Positions 24,879-33,398 of a DNA stretch of 47,648 nucleotides are shown piece after piece. The notes under the pieces are model-generated. The model did no database searches. It saw only the letters and a program-made list of their open reading frames with translations, and was not told the DNA's origin. Each line of letters starts with the position of its first letter. Position 1 is the first letter of the stretch. The position numbers and the translations under genes were made by a program. Source of the DNA: Candidatus Zipacnadum vermilionense (lineage in GTDB: Bacteria; Armatimonadota; Zipacnadia; Zipacnadales; Zipacnadaceae); the NCBI GenBank assembly GCA_029821755.1, contig JALGSV010000028.1, positions 1 to 47,648 of the forward strand. The letters run 5' to 3'.

Positions 24879-26082
24879 AGATTTCCACCGCCACCACCGT
24901 GTCTGCTTGGTCCGGCGGCTCGGAGGGCAAGCCGGTGATCTCTAGGACGTCGCCGTCCCAGCGGGCCTGCGCGGGCTGTCCGGTGGTCACGCACCGGGCG
25001 GCTGCCCGGCAGCGGCCCGGTTCAGCCCGGAGCGTCTCCGTAGTGAGGAACGGTACTCGCAGGCGCTCACCGGGCCAGTAGAAGGCGTGGAAGTAAAGCG
25101 TGCTTCCCTTCCGCGTCATTCGGCCGGCGTGAAAGTTGACCTCCGGCAGGCGCTCGACGCCGTAGACCGACTCACCATGGACCGCCAGCCAGTCGCCGAG
25201 CTGCTCCAGGCGCTCGACCTGCGGCTCGGGCACGCTCCCGTCGCCGCGGGGGCCGATATTGAGCAGGAGATTGCCGCCGTAGACGGCGCAATTGGCCAGC
25301 AGGAAGAGGAGTTGGTTGTGGGTCTTGTAGTTGTGGTCGTGCGGGTTGTAACCCCACAAGTCGTTAATGCAGATGCACAACTCCCAGTCGCGGCCGGGTG
25401 GTGGGGGGGTCAGGGCGTTCTCGGCGGTGTAGAAGTCCTCCGGCAGGCCGGAGCGGTCGTTGATGAGGATCTCGGGCTGCAGGCTTCGCGCCAGGGCGTT
25501 GAGGCCGGTGGCATCGATCAGCTCCGGGGGTAGTACGTCTCCCTGGAACGCCGCCGCCCAGGCAGGACCGTCGTACCAGAGCAGGTCGATCTTCCCGTAG
25601 TTGGACAGCAGTTCCCGGACATGCCCCTTCATGTACTCCTGCATCGCGGCCTGGCCGGAGAGGTCCCCGCGCCGGGCCACTTGCAGGTAAGGAGGGAAGT
25701 GGAAATCCGGAAGCGAGTAGTACAGCCCCACGCGCAGCCCTTCGGCGCGGACCGCGTCGGTGACCTCCCTGACGTAGTCACGCCGGGCACCGTGCCGGGC
25801 GGAGGTGTAGTCGGTCAGTGCTGAGTCGAACAGGCAGAAACCGTCGTGGTGTTTGGTGACAAACACGACGTACTTCGCCCCGGCGCGCTTGGCGAGATGC
25901 GCCCACTGGGCCGCGCAGTCGGAGGCGGGGCAGAACCGGTCGGCCAGGGCCTGGTAGTCGGCTAGGGGGAGGGCCTCTTCATGCTGGCACATGGTGTCGC
26001 GGCCCAGCAGGGAGTAGAGGCCCCAGTGGATGAACATGCCAAAGGAGGCGTCACGGAACCAGTGGATGGGGGAGGTGGACAT
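24874..26082 (-). CDS. GH29 alpha-L-fucosidase
   Basis: A 402-residue enzyme, slightly short for GH29 but complete. Family signatures are unmistakable: FGMFIHWGLYS at 14-24, VTKHHDGF at 75-82, and NYGKIDLLWYDG at 161-172 with the catalytic nucleophile Asp171, plus LLLNIGPRGDG near 275-285. The last 80 residues make the C-terminal sandwich. It cleaves terminal alpha-L-fucose by a retaining mechanism. No signal peptide is present, so it should act in the cytoplasm on imported oligosaccharides. The start has only a distant GAGG, inside a short direct repeat. It follows the GH99/WbsX-like gene by 70 nt. Together with the GH95-like enzyme it gives this region two fucose-linked activities. Confidence 0.95.
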   Translation of the reverse strand: MSTSPIHWFRDASFGMFIHWGLYSLLGRDTMCQHEEALPLADYQALADRFCPASDCAAQWAHLAKRAGAKYVVFVTKHHDGFCLFDSALTDYTSARHGARRDYVREVTDAVRAEGLRVGLYYSLPDFHFPPYLQVARRGDLSGQAAMQEYMKGHVRELLSNYGKIDLLWYDGPAWAAAFQGDVLPPELIDATGLNALARSLQPEILINDRSGLPEDFYTAENALTPPPPGRDWELCICINDLWGYNPHDHNYKTHNQLLFLLANCAVYGGNLLLNIGPRGDGSVPEPQVERLEQLGDWLAVHGESVYGVERLPEVNFHAGRMTRKGSTLYFHAFYWPGERLRVPFLTTETLRAEPGRCRAAARCVTTGQPAQARWDGDVLEITGLPSEPPDQADTVVAVEIL

Positions 26083-26089
26083 TGGGCTT

Positions 26090-26113
26090 CAGACCTCAGA
26101 CCCAGACCTCAGA
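26090..26113. repeat. 11-nt direct repeat CAGACCTCAGA upstream of the GH29 gene
   Basis: The two copies lie at 26090-26100 and 26103-26113, just upstream of the GH29 start. A looser relative (AATCTCAGACTTAAGACT) lies at 27330-27347, upstream of the GH99/WbsX-like gene in the same series. Both could be regulatory sites or repeat debris. Confidence 0.4.
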
Positions 26114-26152
26114 GTCGGCCGGTAGCGGAGACGGTTCTGAGAGAGGGCCGCA

Positions 26153-27313
26153 CTATAGCTCTGCGAGGGCGTCTCTCAGGGCCTCCAGGTACCCCGTGCC
26201 GTACTTCTCCTCCGGCAGCAGATACATGCCCTCTGTCCACTCGTTCCAGGCGTTGATGAAGATGGCCCGGGGCTCGGGGTTCTGTGCGGCTTGCTGGAGG
26301 GCCAGGCGGCAGATCTCGCCGAACTTTTCCGGCGTGTTGCCGACGATGATCGGTTCATAGGATAGCGTCCGGAAATCCATGGGCAGGCTCAGGCCCCGGT
26401 GCCAGCGCGGAGTCACGTCACAACCAACCGTGACTACCGGATGATGCGGGACGCCCCAGCGCTCAATCTGTTGCCAGCAGTGCTGGTGGGACTTGATCAC
26501 GTCCTCGTAGGGCACGATTGGCATCTCGTCCGGCAGCGTGGAGTAAGCCGGGGTGCGGCAGATGTTGTAGGCAAAGACGCTGTTGAAGCCCATCTCCCGG
26601 GCGCGCGGCGGTCGGTCGTAGCCGCAGCAGTAGAGGTTGTCGTCGCAGCAGCCGATGTTGGCCACGAAATACAGGCCGGGCAGGCCGTGGGTCTGGGCGC
26701 GGGCGTCCATGCGCTCCAGGGCAGCGCGGGCGGCAGCGTCGCCCCCCAACTGGTCAGCCAGCTCGTTGACGTTGTAGATGACGTAGACGGGTCTGTCGTA
26801 GAGACGCCAGTAGTTGGGCTCGTGGAAGTAGTGCTCGCAGCAATAGTCCACGACGCGGTCCAGGTCCTCCAGGTAGTGGCGCTGGGGCAGCCAGAGCGAC
26901 TGGCCCTGGTTGACGCCGCGGGCGGCGCACATGCCGGGGATGCCGGTCACCGCCGGCCAGGTGCCCCAGGAGTGGTTCGCCCACATCAGGGCGAACTTCA
27001 TCCGCTCGCGGTTGGGGGCCTGCAGGAAGCCCTTCTCCAGGGCCTCCTCCATCAGGCGGGTCCCGCAGTACCAGTACCAGTCGAAGAGAAAGACACTCAC
27101 GCCGTGGTCGGCGGCGAGATCAATCTGCCGGGCGGCCCAGGCGGGATCGCGCTCGTCGAAGTATCCCCAGGTGGGGACCTTGGGCTGGTGATGGCCGGGG
27201 AAGAGCGGCTGGGAGCTCTTCACCAGCTCCCATTCGGAGAAGCCCTGGCCGTACCAGGCCTGGTAGTGGTCGTTAGGATGCCAGGAAGGGAAGTAGATGG
27301 CGATGGTTTCCAT
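26153..27313 (-). CDS. WbsX / GH99-like domain protein
   Basis: A 386-residue protein beginning IAIYFPSWHPNDHYQAWYG with GFSEWELVK next, the typical opening of the WbsX/GH99-like family, where YFPQ-HP and GF-EW blocks are conserved. Further family marks are VFLFDWYWYCG at 94-104, LMWANHSW near 128-135 and FINAWNEWTEG near 348-358. GH99 enzymes are endo-mannosidases or endo-mannanases; WbsX relatives occur in O-antigen loci and their chemistry is not settled. Neither a signal peptide nor a membrane segment is present. It heads the minus-strand series with the GH29 fucosidase, which makes a glycan-cleaving role a fair inference. It is divergent from the ABC binding lipoprotein. Confidence 0.85.
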   Translation of the reverse strand: METIAIYFPSWHPNDHYQAWYGQGFSEWELVKSSQPLFPGHHQPKVPTWGYFDERDPAWAARQIDLAADHGVSVFLFDWYWYCGTRLMEEALEKGFLQAPNRERMKFALMWANHSWGTWPAVTGIPGMCAARGVNQGQSLWLPQRHYLEDLDRVVDYCCEHYFHEPNYWRLYDRPVYVIYNVNELADQLGGDAAARAALERMDARAQTHGLPGLYFVANIGCCDDNLYCCGYDRPPRAREMGFNSVFAYNICRTPAYSTLPDEMPIVPYEDVIKSHQHCWQQIERWGVPHHPVVTVGCDVTPRWHRGLSLPMDFRTLSYEPIIVGNTPEKFGEICRLALQQAAQNPEPRAIFINAWNEWTEGMYLLPEEKYGTGYLEALRDALAEL

Positions 27314-27391
27314 GGGGGATGACTCCGAATCTCAGACTTAAGACTGGAACGCGAGACGCGAGCCCGCGGCAGGTATGTGTGTTGGTCGTGC

Positions 27392-27435
27392 GGAATTGTC
27401 AGGCAATTCCGGCGGAGCCGGGCGGGAAGCCCGGC
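27392..27435. repeat. tandem pair of hairpins before the ABC lipoprotein gene
   Basis: GGAATTG (27392-27398) pairs with CAATTCC (27404-27410), and GCCGGGC (27417-27423) pairs with GCCCGGC (27429-27435). The pair lies in the divergent gap 25 nt before the lipoprotein start, so it would be in the 5' leader. Whether it is regulatory or one of the dispersed palindromes is unclear. Confidence 0.7.
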
Positions 27436-27459
27436 CTTCGCGATAGTATGGTGATGCAC

Positions 27460-28809
27460 ATGACTCGCTCCGCCCTTGTTCTACTCGCCGTCCTGGTCTT
27501 CCTCCTTGTGGTGCTCGCGGGATGTCCCAAGCCTCCGCAAGGGGGGGGGCCAGGCACCGGCCCCACGCCGCCCGCCGCGGCGGGGCCGGTGACCGTGAAC
27601 ATGTGGACGATTTGGAACGCCGACCCCCGGCAGGCGGCGCTGGCCGAGATCGTCAAGGACTTTGAGGCGGCCAATCCGGGAACGACCGTGAAGGTCAGCG
27701 CCTTCGAGCCCGATGCGTACAAGACCTCCATCAAGGTAGTGCTGGGCGGCGGGGACGCCCCGGACATCTACTTCGTGTGGTCGGGCGAGAAGATGCTGCA
27801 CAACTTCGTGCGAGGGGGGAGGGTGGCGGACCTGACGCCGTACGTGGACGCCGACGGCGAGGCTTGGCGGGAACGCCTGATCCCGGCCTCGCTGGACCGG
27901 TTCACCTTCGACGGCAAGGTCCGCGGAGTGCCGTACCTGCTGCAGTGCACCTTCTTCTTCTACAACAAGCCGATGTTCGAGAAGCGCGGCTGGCAGACTC
28001 CCAAGACCTGGGAGGAGCTGATCGCTCTGTGTAAGCAGATCAAAGCGGCGGGGGTCACGCCTATCGCGCTGGGCAACGCTCAGAAGTGGCCGGCGCACCA
28101 TTTGCCCTTCGTGCTGACGCAGCGGCTCATCGGCAAGGAAGCCTCGGAGCAGCAGTACGACCCAACCGGTCCGGGGGACTACTCGGACCCCAGCTTCGTC
28201 ACAGCCCTACAGATGTTCTCGGACTTCGCTAAGCAGGGGTTCTTCAACGACAGCCCCAATGGGACCCTCCGGGAGACCGCGCGCACGCTGTTCTACTCAG
28301 GGAAGACCGCGATGTTCTACACTGGGACCTGGGACTTCGCGCGCTTCAGCAAGGGCGGGGAGGCGCCGGAGAGCTTCTGGGACCAGTGGGACTTCTTCAA
28401 CTTCCCCTCGGTGGCCGGGGGCAAGGGAGATCAGGCGGCGCTGGCGGGCTCACCAGACGGGTTTGTAGTTAGTGAGAGTAGCCAGGTGAAGGACGCGGCG
28501 GTCAAGTTCCTGCAGTTCATGACCACCAGAGAGCAAGCGCGCAAGTTCGTGACCTCCTGTCAGGAGATGGTGGAGGTGCAGGACGCGGTGGAGGAGGAGA
28601 TCGCCGGGCCGAAGCTGGCCAAGTACGCGAAGATTGTGGAGGAAGCCAAGCAGATCACGCCCTGGATGGACACGATGATGGAGGCGACGGTGGCCGAGGA
28701 GTACATGAACGGCGTGCAGGGCCTGCTCGGAGGGACGATGACGCCGGAGCAGGTGATGGAGAAGGTGCGCACACGGCAGGCGGCGGTGAAGGCGGAGATG
28801 GGGCGGTAG
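27460..28809 (+). CDS. ABC transporter sugar-binding lipoprotein
   Basis: A 449-residue extracellular binding protein of the family that includes MalE and UgpB. ATGs at 27448, 27454 and 27460 are in frame; 27460 gives a compact lipoprotein signal of 21 residues ending in the lipobox LAGC, with Cys22 as the lipidated residue. A proline- and glycine-rich tether (23-42) leads to the mature domain, starting VTVNMWTIWNADP. Later marks include DAPDIYFVWSG, YLLQCTFFFYNK and MFYTGTWDFA, typical hinge and ligand-site regions. It delivers a sugar or oligosaccharide to the permease encoded two genes downstream. The ligand cannot be read from sequence, but flanking glycosidases favour fucose-, mannose- or HexNAc-containing oligosaccharides. 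Confidence 0.92.
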   Translation: MTRSALVLLAVLVFLLVVLAGCPKPPQGGGPGTGPTPPAAAGPVTVNMWTIWNADPRQAALAEIVKDFEAANPGTTVKVSAFEPDAYKTSIKVVLGGGDAPDIYFVWSGEKMLHNFVRGGRVADLTPYVDADGEAWRERLIPASLDRFTFDGKVRGVPYLLQCTFFFYNKPMFEKRGWQTPKTWEELIALCKQIKAAGVTPIALGNAQKWPAHHLPFVLTQRLIGKEASEQQYDPTGPGDYSDPSFVTALQMFSDFAKQGFFNDSPNGTLRETARTLFYSGKTAMFYTGTWDFARFSKGGEAPESFWDQWDFFNFPSVAGGKGDQAALAGSPDGFVVSESSQVKDAAVKFLQFMTTREQARKFVTSCQEMVEVQDAVEEEIAGPKLAKYAKIVEEAKQITPWMDTMMEATVAEEYMNGVQGLLGGTMTPEQVMEKVRTRQAAVKAEMGR

Positions 28810-28820
28810 GAGGGCTTTTA

Positions 28821-28840
28821 GGGCGCGGGCTCGTGCCGCG
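28821..28840. repeat. second copy of the GGGCGCGGGCTCGT-CCGCG segment
   Basis: This matches 24841-24860 in 19 of 20 bases, the only change being A to G. It lies 12 nt after the TAG stop of the lipoprotein gene and is preceded by TTTTA rather than TGTA. The right-hand CCCTACA end is absent, so it is a partial element. Confidence 0.75.
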
Positions 28841-28868
28841 TCGAAGGGACGGCCGAGAGGTACAGCCG

Positions 28869-29399
28869 ATGTCGAGGGAGCGCGGAGCAATCGGCTGGGC
28901 AGGGGTCCTGCTGAGCGGGGCGGCCGTCGGCGGAATGGTTCCGGCCGCTTTGTGTGCCGTCGGTTTGGCAGGTTGGGTAGTGTCGGGAGTGGGGCCAGAC
29001 TTGGCACTTGAGGGATCTGGGTCAAGCGCCGTTGTTGGGCTCTTCCTTCTGCTCTGGGCGCTGGCCCCCGGGGCGGCCGCGGCCGCCCTTGTACGACTCC
29101 TCGGGTTCGGGCGCACCAGGTGGACGTGGACGTGGGTGGCCGGGGCTAAAGCCCTGGCGGCGATGGCGCTGGGAGGATTCGCAGGCTTCTGGCTGGCGCT
29201 GGGAATCGCGCTGGCCTTCTTCCCGGTGTGGTTCCCTCTGACCAGGGGCGAGATGGACGCCTTTCTCATCTTCCCATTGACCTATCTGGGCGCCTTCGGC
29301 GCAGGGCTAGCGGGGCTGATATGTCCGGTGTTGTGGGCGGAATGGGCGGCGCGGCGATCCCATAGGGATGGAGACGAGCCGCCGTTGGCTGCCGACTGA
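28869..29399 (+). CDS. small membrane protein of unknown function in the ABC series
   Basis: A 176-residue protein from ATG 28869, preceded by GAGAGG; an upstream start at 28833 would read through repeat sequence. About four membrane segments are visible, near 10-35, 52-75, 85-115 and 125-155. The C-terminal tail is charged and cytoplasmic by the positive-inside trend (EWAARRSHRDGDE). I recognise no family. It lies between the binding lipoprotein (59 nt) and the fused permease (68 nt) on the same strand, so it may be an accessory of the transporter, but this rests on position only. Confidence 0.7.
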   Translation: MSRERGAIGWAGVLLSGAAVGGMVPAALCAVGLAGWVVSGVGPDLALEGSGSSAVVGLFLLLWALAPGAAAAALVRLLGFGRTRWTWTWVAGAKALAAMALGGFAGFWLALGIALAFFPVWFPLTRGEMDAFLIFPLTYLGAFGAGLAGLICPVLWAEWAARRSHRDGDEPPLAAD

Positions 29400-29467
29400 C
29401 TGCCGAACGGGCGAATGTCGCGTGCGCCGTCGCGGACGACCGCCCACGAAAGCTGTCCCTACGTTGA

Positions 29468-31348
29468 ATGAAAAAGCGATCCTCCCTAATCGGGTACCTC
29501 CTCGTTCTCCCCGCCCTCGCGGTGTTTGTTTTCTATGTGGCTTACCCCCTGGTCTACACCGTCGTGCTGAGCGCTTATTCGTGGAGCCCGGTCAACCCGG
29601 TGAAGGTCTGGCGGGGGCTGGGGAATTACGCGGACCTGCTGGCCGACCCCAACTTCTACGCGGCGCTACGGAATAACGCTTACTTTGTCCTGCTGTCGTT
29701 GGCGATACAGTTGCCGCTGGCGCTGCTGTTGGCGGTGGCGCTGGGGTCGGCGGCGCGGCGGCACAAGCTGCTCCGAACGGTGTTCTTCTCACCCTTCGTG
29801 CTACCTATCGTCGCCGTGGGTCTGGTGTGGCAGCTCATCTACGACCCCAACCTGGGGGCGCTGAACGCGCTGCTGAAGGCGGTAGGCCACTCCGGTTGGG
29901 CCATCGGCTGGCTGGGGGAGGAGACGCCGGCGATCTTCGCCATCATCGCCGTGTCCTGCTGGCGGTTCGTCGGCTTCCACATGATGATCCTGCTGGCGGG
30001 CCTGCAGGCGATCCCTGAGGAGCTGTACGAGGCGGCCCGGCTGGATGGCGCAGGCCGGTGGGGGGTGTTCGTGCACATCACGCTGCCCTCCCTAAGGCGA
30101 CTGCTGCTGGTGGATGCGCTGTTGATCACGGCGGGGTCGGTGAAGATCTTCGACCTAGTGCAGGTCATGAGCGGGGGCGGGCCGGGGTATTCGTCGGATG
30201 TGCTGGCGACGTACATGTATCGCTCGGCCTTCACGAATGACCGGATGGGGTATGCCGCAGCGCTGGCGGTGGTGATGTTGGTGGTGACGCTGGGGCTGAC
30301 CGTGGCCTACCAGCGGGTTTCGGCGCAGGGCGGGACGGAGGGGCGGCCGGTGAGCTTCCGGAGCTGGCTGGCCTGGGGTGTGGCGCTGGCAGTGGTGGGA
30401 TTGGTGGGCGGGGCGCTGCTGCTGGGGCCGGCCAAGTGGGCGGGGGAGACGCTGCTGGCCCTAGGCGGGTGCGCGGCGGGGTTGTTGGTGCTGTGGCCCC
30501 TGTGCGCCGGGCTGGGGAAGGTATGGGACTGCCTACCGCGTAAGGCGGGGGAGGGGCTGAGGGATGGGCTGCTGGCGCTGGTGGGCGTGGCTTTCTTCCT
30601 GCCGATTGTATGGTCGCTGGTCAGTTCGGTCAAGCCGCAGAATGAGCTCCTGCTGTCGCCGTGGGCGCTGCCGCAGGAGTGGGCGTGGGGCAACTTCGCG
30701 GCGGCGCTGCACGGGGGGATAGGGCTGTACTTCCTTAACAGCGTCGGCCTGACTACGGTGGCGGTGCTGCTGATGCTGGCCCTGAGCCTGCCCGCGGCGT
30801 ATGCGCTGGGGCGGCTGCGGCTGCGCGGGGAGGCTCTCCTACTGGGTCTGATCCTGGGAGGCCTGCTGGTGCCCGTGCATGCGGCACTGTTGCCGCTTTA
30901 CCAGATCAACCAGGCCCTACATTTGCGGGAATACTGGGCAGTGCTGGGGCCCTATGTGGCCTTCTGCCTGCCGCTGTCGGTACTGCTGCTGCGGGCGTAC
31001 TTCCAGGGCCTGCCGGCGGAGCTGATCGAGGCGGCGCGGATGGACGGTGCGGGGCACCTGCGGTTGCTCTGGTCGATTCTCATGCCGGTGGCGCGTCCGG
31101 CCCTGGCGACGGTGGCGATTTTCCAGGCCTCCTGGGTATGGAACGAGCTGCCCATGGCGATGGTCTTCCTCCGCCAGAAGGCGCACATGACCCTGACTGT
31201 GGGCTTGCTGACCTTCCGCGGGGAGCATTCCACCGACTGGGCGGTGGTGATGGCGGGGGTCGTGATGGCGATGGTGCCGGTGCTAGCGCTGTATTTCGCC
31301 TTCCAGCGCCATGTGGTGAAAGGCCTGACGGCGGGCACGATAAAGTAG
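29468..31348 (+). CDS. single-chain fusion of MalF-type and MalG-type ABC sugar permeases
   Basis: A 626-residue protein containing both membrane subunits of a carbohydrate uptake ABC transporter. The first half (1-285) is MalF/UgpA-like: a SLIGYLLVLPALAVFVFY start and an EAA loop at 188-207 (EAARLDGAGRWGVFVHITLP). The second half (365-626) is MalG/UgpE-like with its own EAA loop at 521-540 (EAARMDGAGHLRLLWSILMP). The joining region, 286-364, holds two extra hydrophobic segments (about 300-320 and 327-348), which would set the second half in the correct orientation. In most bacteria these are two genes. There is no frameshift: the frame is open throughout with no obvious internal ribosome site. 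The partner ATPase is not in the window, so a shared MsmX/UgpC-type ATPase is presumed. The stop codon falls in the left end of the large palindromic element. Confidence 0.9.
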   Translation: MKKRSSLIGYLLVLPALAVFVFYVAYPLVYTVVLSAYSWSPVNPVKVWRGLGNYADLLADPNFYAALRNNAYFVLLSLAIQLPLALLLAVALGSAARRHKLLRTVFFSPFVLPIVAVGLVWQLIYDPNLGALNALLKAVGHSGWAIGWLGEETPAIFAIIAVSCWRFVGFHMMILLAGLQAIPEELYEAARLDGAGRWGVFVHITLPSLRRLLLVDALLITAGSVKIFDLVQVMSGGGPGYSSDVLATYMYRSAFTNDRMGYAAALAVVMLVVTLGLTVAYQRVSAQGGTEGRPVSFRSWLAWGVALAVVGLVGGALLLGPAKWAGETLLALGGCAAGLLVLWPLCAGLGKVWDCLPRKAGEGLRDGLLALVGVAFFLPIVWSLVSSVKPQNELLLSPWALPQEWAWGNFAAALHGGIGLYFLNSVGLTTVAVLLMLALSLPAAYALGRLRLRGEALLLGLILGGLLVPVHAALLPLYQINQALHLREYWAVLGPYVAFCLPLSVLLLRAYFQGLPAELIEAARMDGAGHLRLLWSILMPVARPALATVAIFQASWVWNELPMAMVFLRQKAHMTLTVGLLTFRGEHSTDWAVVMAGVVMAMVPVLALYFAFQRHVVKGLTAGTIK

Positions 31349-31457
31349 GGGGGCTGGGACCTCCGCGTGGGGCGGGCTTCCAGCCCGCCCTCCCACAGAC
31401 ATGCCGCCGCTCCCTTGGCGGGCTGGAAGCCCGCCCCACGCGGAGGTCCGCCCCTAC
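31345..31457. mobile_element. 113-bp nested inverted-repeat element (MITE-like) between permease and AMP-ligase genes
   Basis: GTAGGGG (31345-31351) and CCCCTAC (31451-31457) are the ends. Inside, 31357-31389 and 31417-31449 are perfect 33-bp inverted arms. Each arm contains its own 8-bp hairpin (GGCGGGCT-TCC-AGCCCGCC). The middle is 27 nt with no gene. The permease stop codon TAG overlaps the left end and the AMP-ligase ribosome site (AGGAGAG) directly follows the right end. No transposase or clear target duplication is visible. Confidence 0.85.
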
Positions 31458-31470
31458 AGGAGAGACTCTC

Positions 31471-32997
31471 ATGCGCTTACCTCACATCGCAGCGTTCTGG
31501 GACAATGCCGTCCTCCAGCAGCCGGCCTCGCTGTGCTGTGTGCATCGCGAGCGGGAGTGGAGCTTCGCCGAGGCGGACGCGGCGGTGGCGCGGCTGGCGG
31601 GATACCTGCGGGAGGAGGCGGGAGTGGCACGGGGCGACCGGGTGGCGTTGGCCATACCCAACTGCGCGGCGTTTCTGCTGGCTTATTGGGCGGTCCTGCG
31701 GCTGGGGGCGGTGGTGGTGCCGGTGAACTACCGGCTGGGGGTGGAGGAACTGGCGTTCGTGTTCGCGGATTCCGAGCCGGTCGTGGTGTTCCTGCATGAC
31801 AGCCTGCGGGAGAAGGTACTGCCGCCGCTGAAGGCCTCCGGGGTGACGATGAGAGTGCTGGCGGTGGGGGAGGAGGGGGATTCGCCGCAATGCGTCGACG
31901 AATATGCGGGTGCGGACGTGCCCGCGGCGTTGGAGATTGACCCGGAGGACTCGGCGATCATCCTGTATACCTCCGGCACCACCGGCCTGCCCAAGGGCGC
32001 GATGATGCGCCACGTGGACTTGGTCTTCAACGTGCACTGCGCAATCCTGGCGCATTCCTTCCGGCACGAGGATGTGCACCTGCTGGTCATCCCCTGCTTT
32101 GCGCCGACGACGGCGTACAGCCTGTTGCCGAGCTGCGCGTACCTGGCGAGCGCGGTGGTAATGGCGCCGGTGGCGCAGCCGGCGGAGCTGTGCGCGCTGG
32201 TGGACCGGTGGCGGTGCAGCACCTTCATTGGCGTACCGACGCTGTTCAACCTGTTCATGCACGACCCGGCGGTGCGGCGAGCGGACCTGTCGTCGCTCCG
32301 GTTAATCGCCTACTCCGGGTCGCCGATGCCGGCGGGGACGATTGCCCTGCTGCGGGAGCGCTTCCCGCATGTGGCGCTGCACAACTTCTTCGGGCTGACG
32401 GAGACCATCTCCATCACCCACGTCCTCCCCAGCGCCGACGCGGCGGCGCGGGCGGACTCCATTGGCAAGCTGCTGCCGGAGGTCTACGCGCGGATCGCAG
32501 ACGAGAACGGGCAGGACGTCCCGTCAGGGGAGGTAGGGGAGCTGCTGTTGCGGCGGGATTGTGTCATCCCCGGCTACTGGCGGCAGCCGGGGCGGCTGGA
32601 GGAGTCCGTCCGAGACGGCTGGTTCCACACCGGGGACCTGGCGCGACGCGATGAGCAGGGCTACTTCTACGTGCAGGGACGGAAGAAGGAGATGATAATC
32701 GTCGCCGGGCAGAACGTGTATGCGCTGGAGGTGGAGGCGGTGCTGCTGCGGCATTCGGGCGTGCGGGAATGCGCGGTGATCGGGGTCCCGGCGACGGGAG
32801 CCCGGGCGGCGCTGGGGGAGTTGGTGAAGGCCGTCGTCGTCCGCCAGCCCGGCGCGGAACTCACCGAGATCGAGATCAAGCGGCATTGCGCCGAAATCCT
32901 CCCCGGCTACAAGCGCCCGCAGGTGGTGGAGTTCCGGGAGGAGCTGCCCCGGAACGCGGCGGGGAAGGTACTGAAGAGATTGCTGAACGGCCACTGA
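31471..32997 (+). CDS. AMP-binding enzyme, acyl-CoA-synthetase-like
   Basis: A 508-residue adenylate-forming enzyme of normal length, with ATG 31471 after AGGAGAG. The phosphate-binding loop is YTSGTTGLPKGA at 166-177. Other blocks are YSGSPMP and NFFGLTET, the aspartate motif GWFHTGDLARRDEQGY with the following GRKKEMI hinge, and the C-terminal catalytic lysine in NAAGKVLKRLL (K499). Such enzymes activate a carboxylic acid with ATP and usually transfer it to CoA; the acid is unknown. No acyl-carrier protein or beta-oxidation gene is near. Its place behind the sugar transporter is separated by the large inverted repeat, so co-transcription is not assured. Confidence 0.9.
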   Translation: MRLPHIAAFWDNAVLQQPASLCCVHREREWSFAEADAAVARLAGYLREEAGVARGDRVALAIPNCAAFLLAYWAVLRLGAVVVPVNYRLGVEELAFVFADSEPVVVFLHDSLREKVLPPLKASGVTMRVLAVGEEGDSPQCVDEYAGADVPAALEIDPEDSAIILYTSGTTGLPKGAMMRHVDLVFNVHCAILAHSFRHEDVHLLVIPCFAPTTAYSLLPSCAYLASAVVMAPVAQPAELCALVDRWRCSTFIGVPTLFNLFMHDPAVRRADLSSLRLIAYSGSPMPAGTIALLRERFPHVALHNFFGLTETISITHVLPSADAAARADSIGKLLPEVYARIADENGQDVPSGEVGELLLRRDCVIPGYWRQPGRLEESVRDGWFHTGDLARRDEQGYFYVQGRKKEMIIVAGQNVYALEVEAVLLRHSGVRECAVIGVPATGARAALGELVKAVVVRQPGAELTEIEIKRHCAEILPGYKRPQVVEFREELPRNAAGKVLKRLLNGH

Positions 32998-33057
32998 ACG
33001 ACTGTCGGCCAGCCCTGGGAACACCCATGACTCCACTCGACCGCGCCGGAGGTGTCC

Positions 33058-33237
33058 GTGAGCCCGGAGGTGGCGCTGGGCCTGCGCTGGCGGCGGGAGT
33101 TCGACCCGGAGATCCCGGACCAGCAGTGGGAGGTGTGGATATCGGGAAGATTCACTGGCCCAGCGTATCCGGGCGGAAAGACCGACGAGGCCAACGGACT
33201 CTCGGTGGACCGGGTGGTGCTGGGGCCTGTGGAGTAG
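33058..33237 (+). pseudogene. possible remnant of a beta-sandwich domain gene (59 residues)
   Basis: A GTG start at 33058 with GGAGGTG just upstream opens a frame ending in TAG at 33235. It reads WRREFDPEIPDQQWEVWIS and GPAYPGGKTDEANGLSVDRV, with the composition of real protein rather than a shadow frame, and looks like the end of a larger ligand-binding or sandwich domain. The frame is closed upstream by TGA at 33028, so only this piece survives. It may be a decayed end of a gene or a very small protein; I cannot name a family. Confidence 0.4.
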
Positions 33238-33398
33238 GGAGACCTGCTTCGACGCGCCCTTCGTCCACGTCCCAGGGGGGCGTGGGGTGAGACAACAGCG
33301 GCCCGCAGGGAGGAACCTGACGGGTGGTCGGCGAACGACCCACCAGGCGGCGTCCGTGGGGGGCGCCGGCCTTGGCGCATGTCTGCTGCTGTGCAGCT

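Noticed and set aside
27399-28101. Minus-strand open frames over the ABC lipoprotein gene
   Set aside because: The plus frame gives a clear lipobox and binding-protein motifs, and the minus frames show only codon-bias patterns.
29456-29463. TCCCTACG before the permease gene as a further element end
   Set aside because: It matches the element end only over six bases and no partner arm is visible nearby, so it is not listed as a copy.
31138-31470. N-terminal extension of the AMP-ligase
   Set aside because: It runs through the permease end and the inverted-repeat element; the ATG at 31471 has a good ribosome site and begins the family domain.
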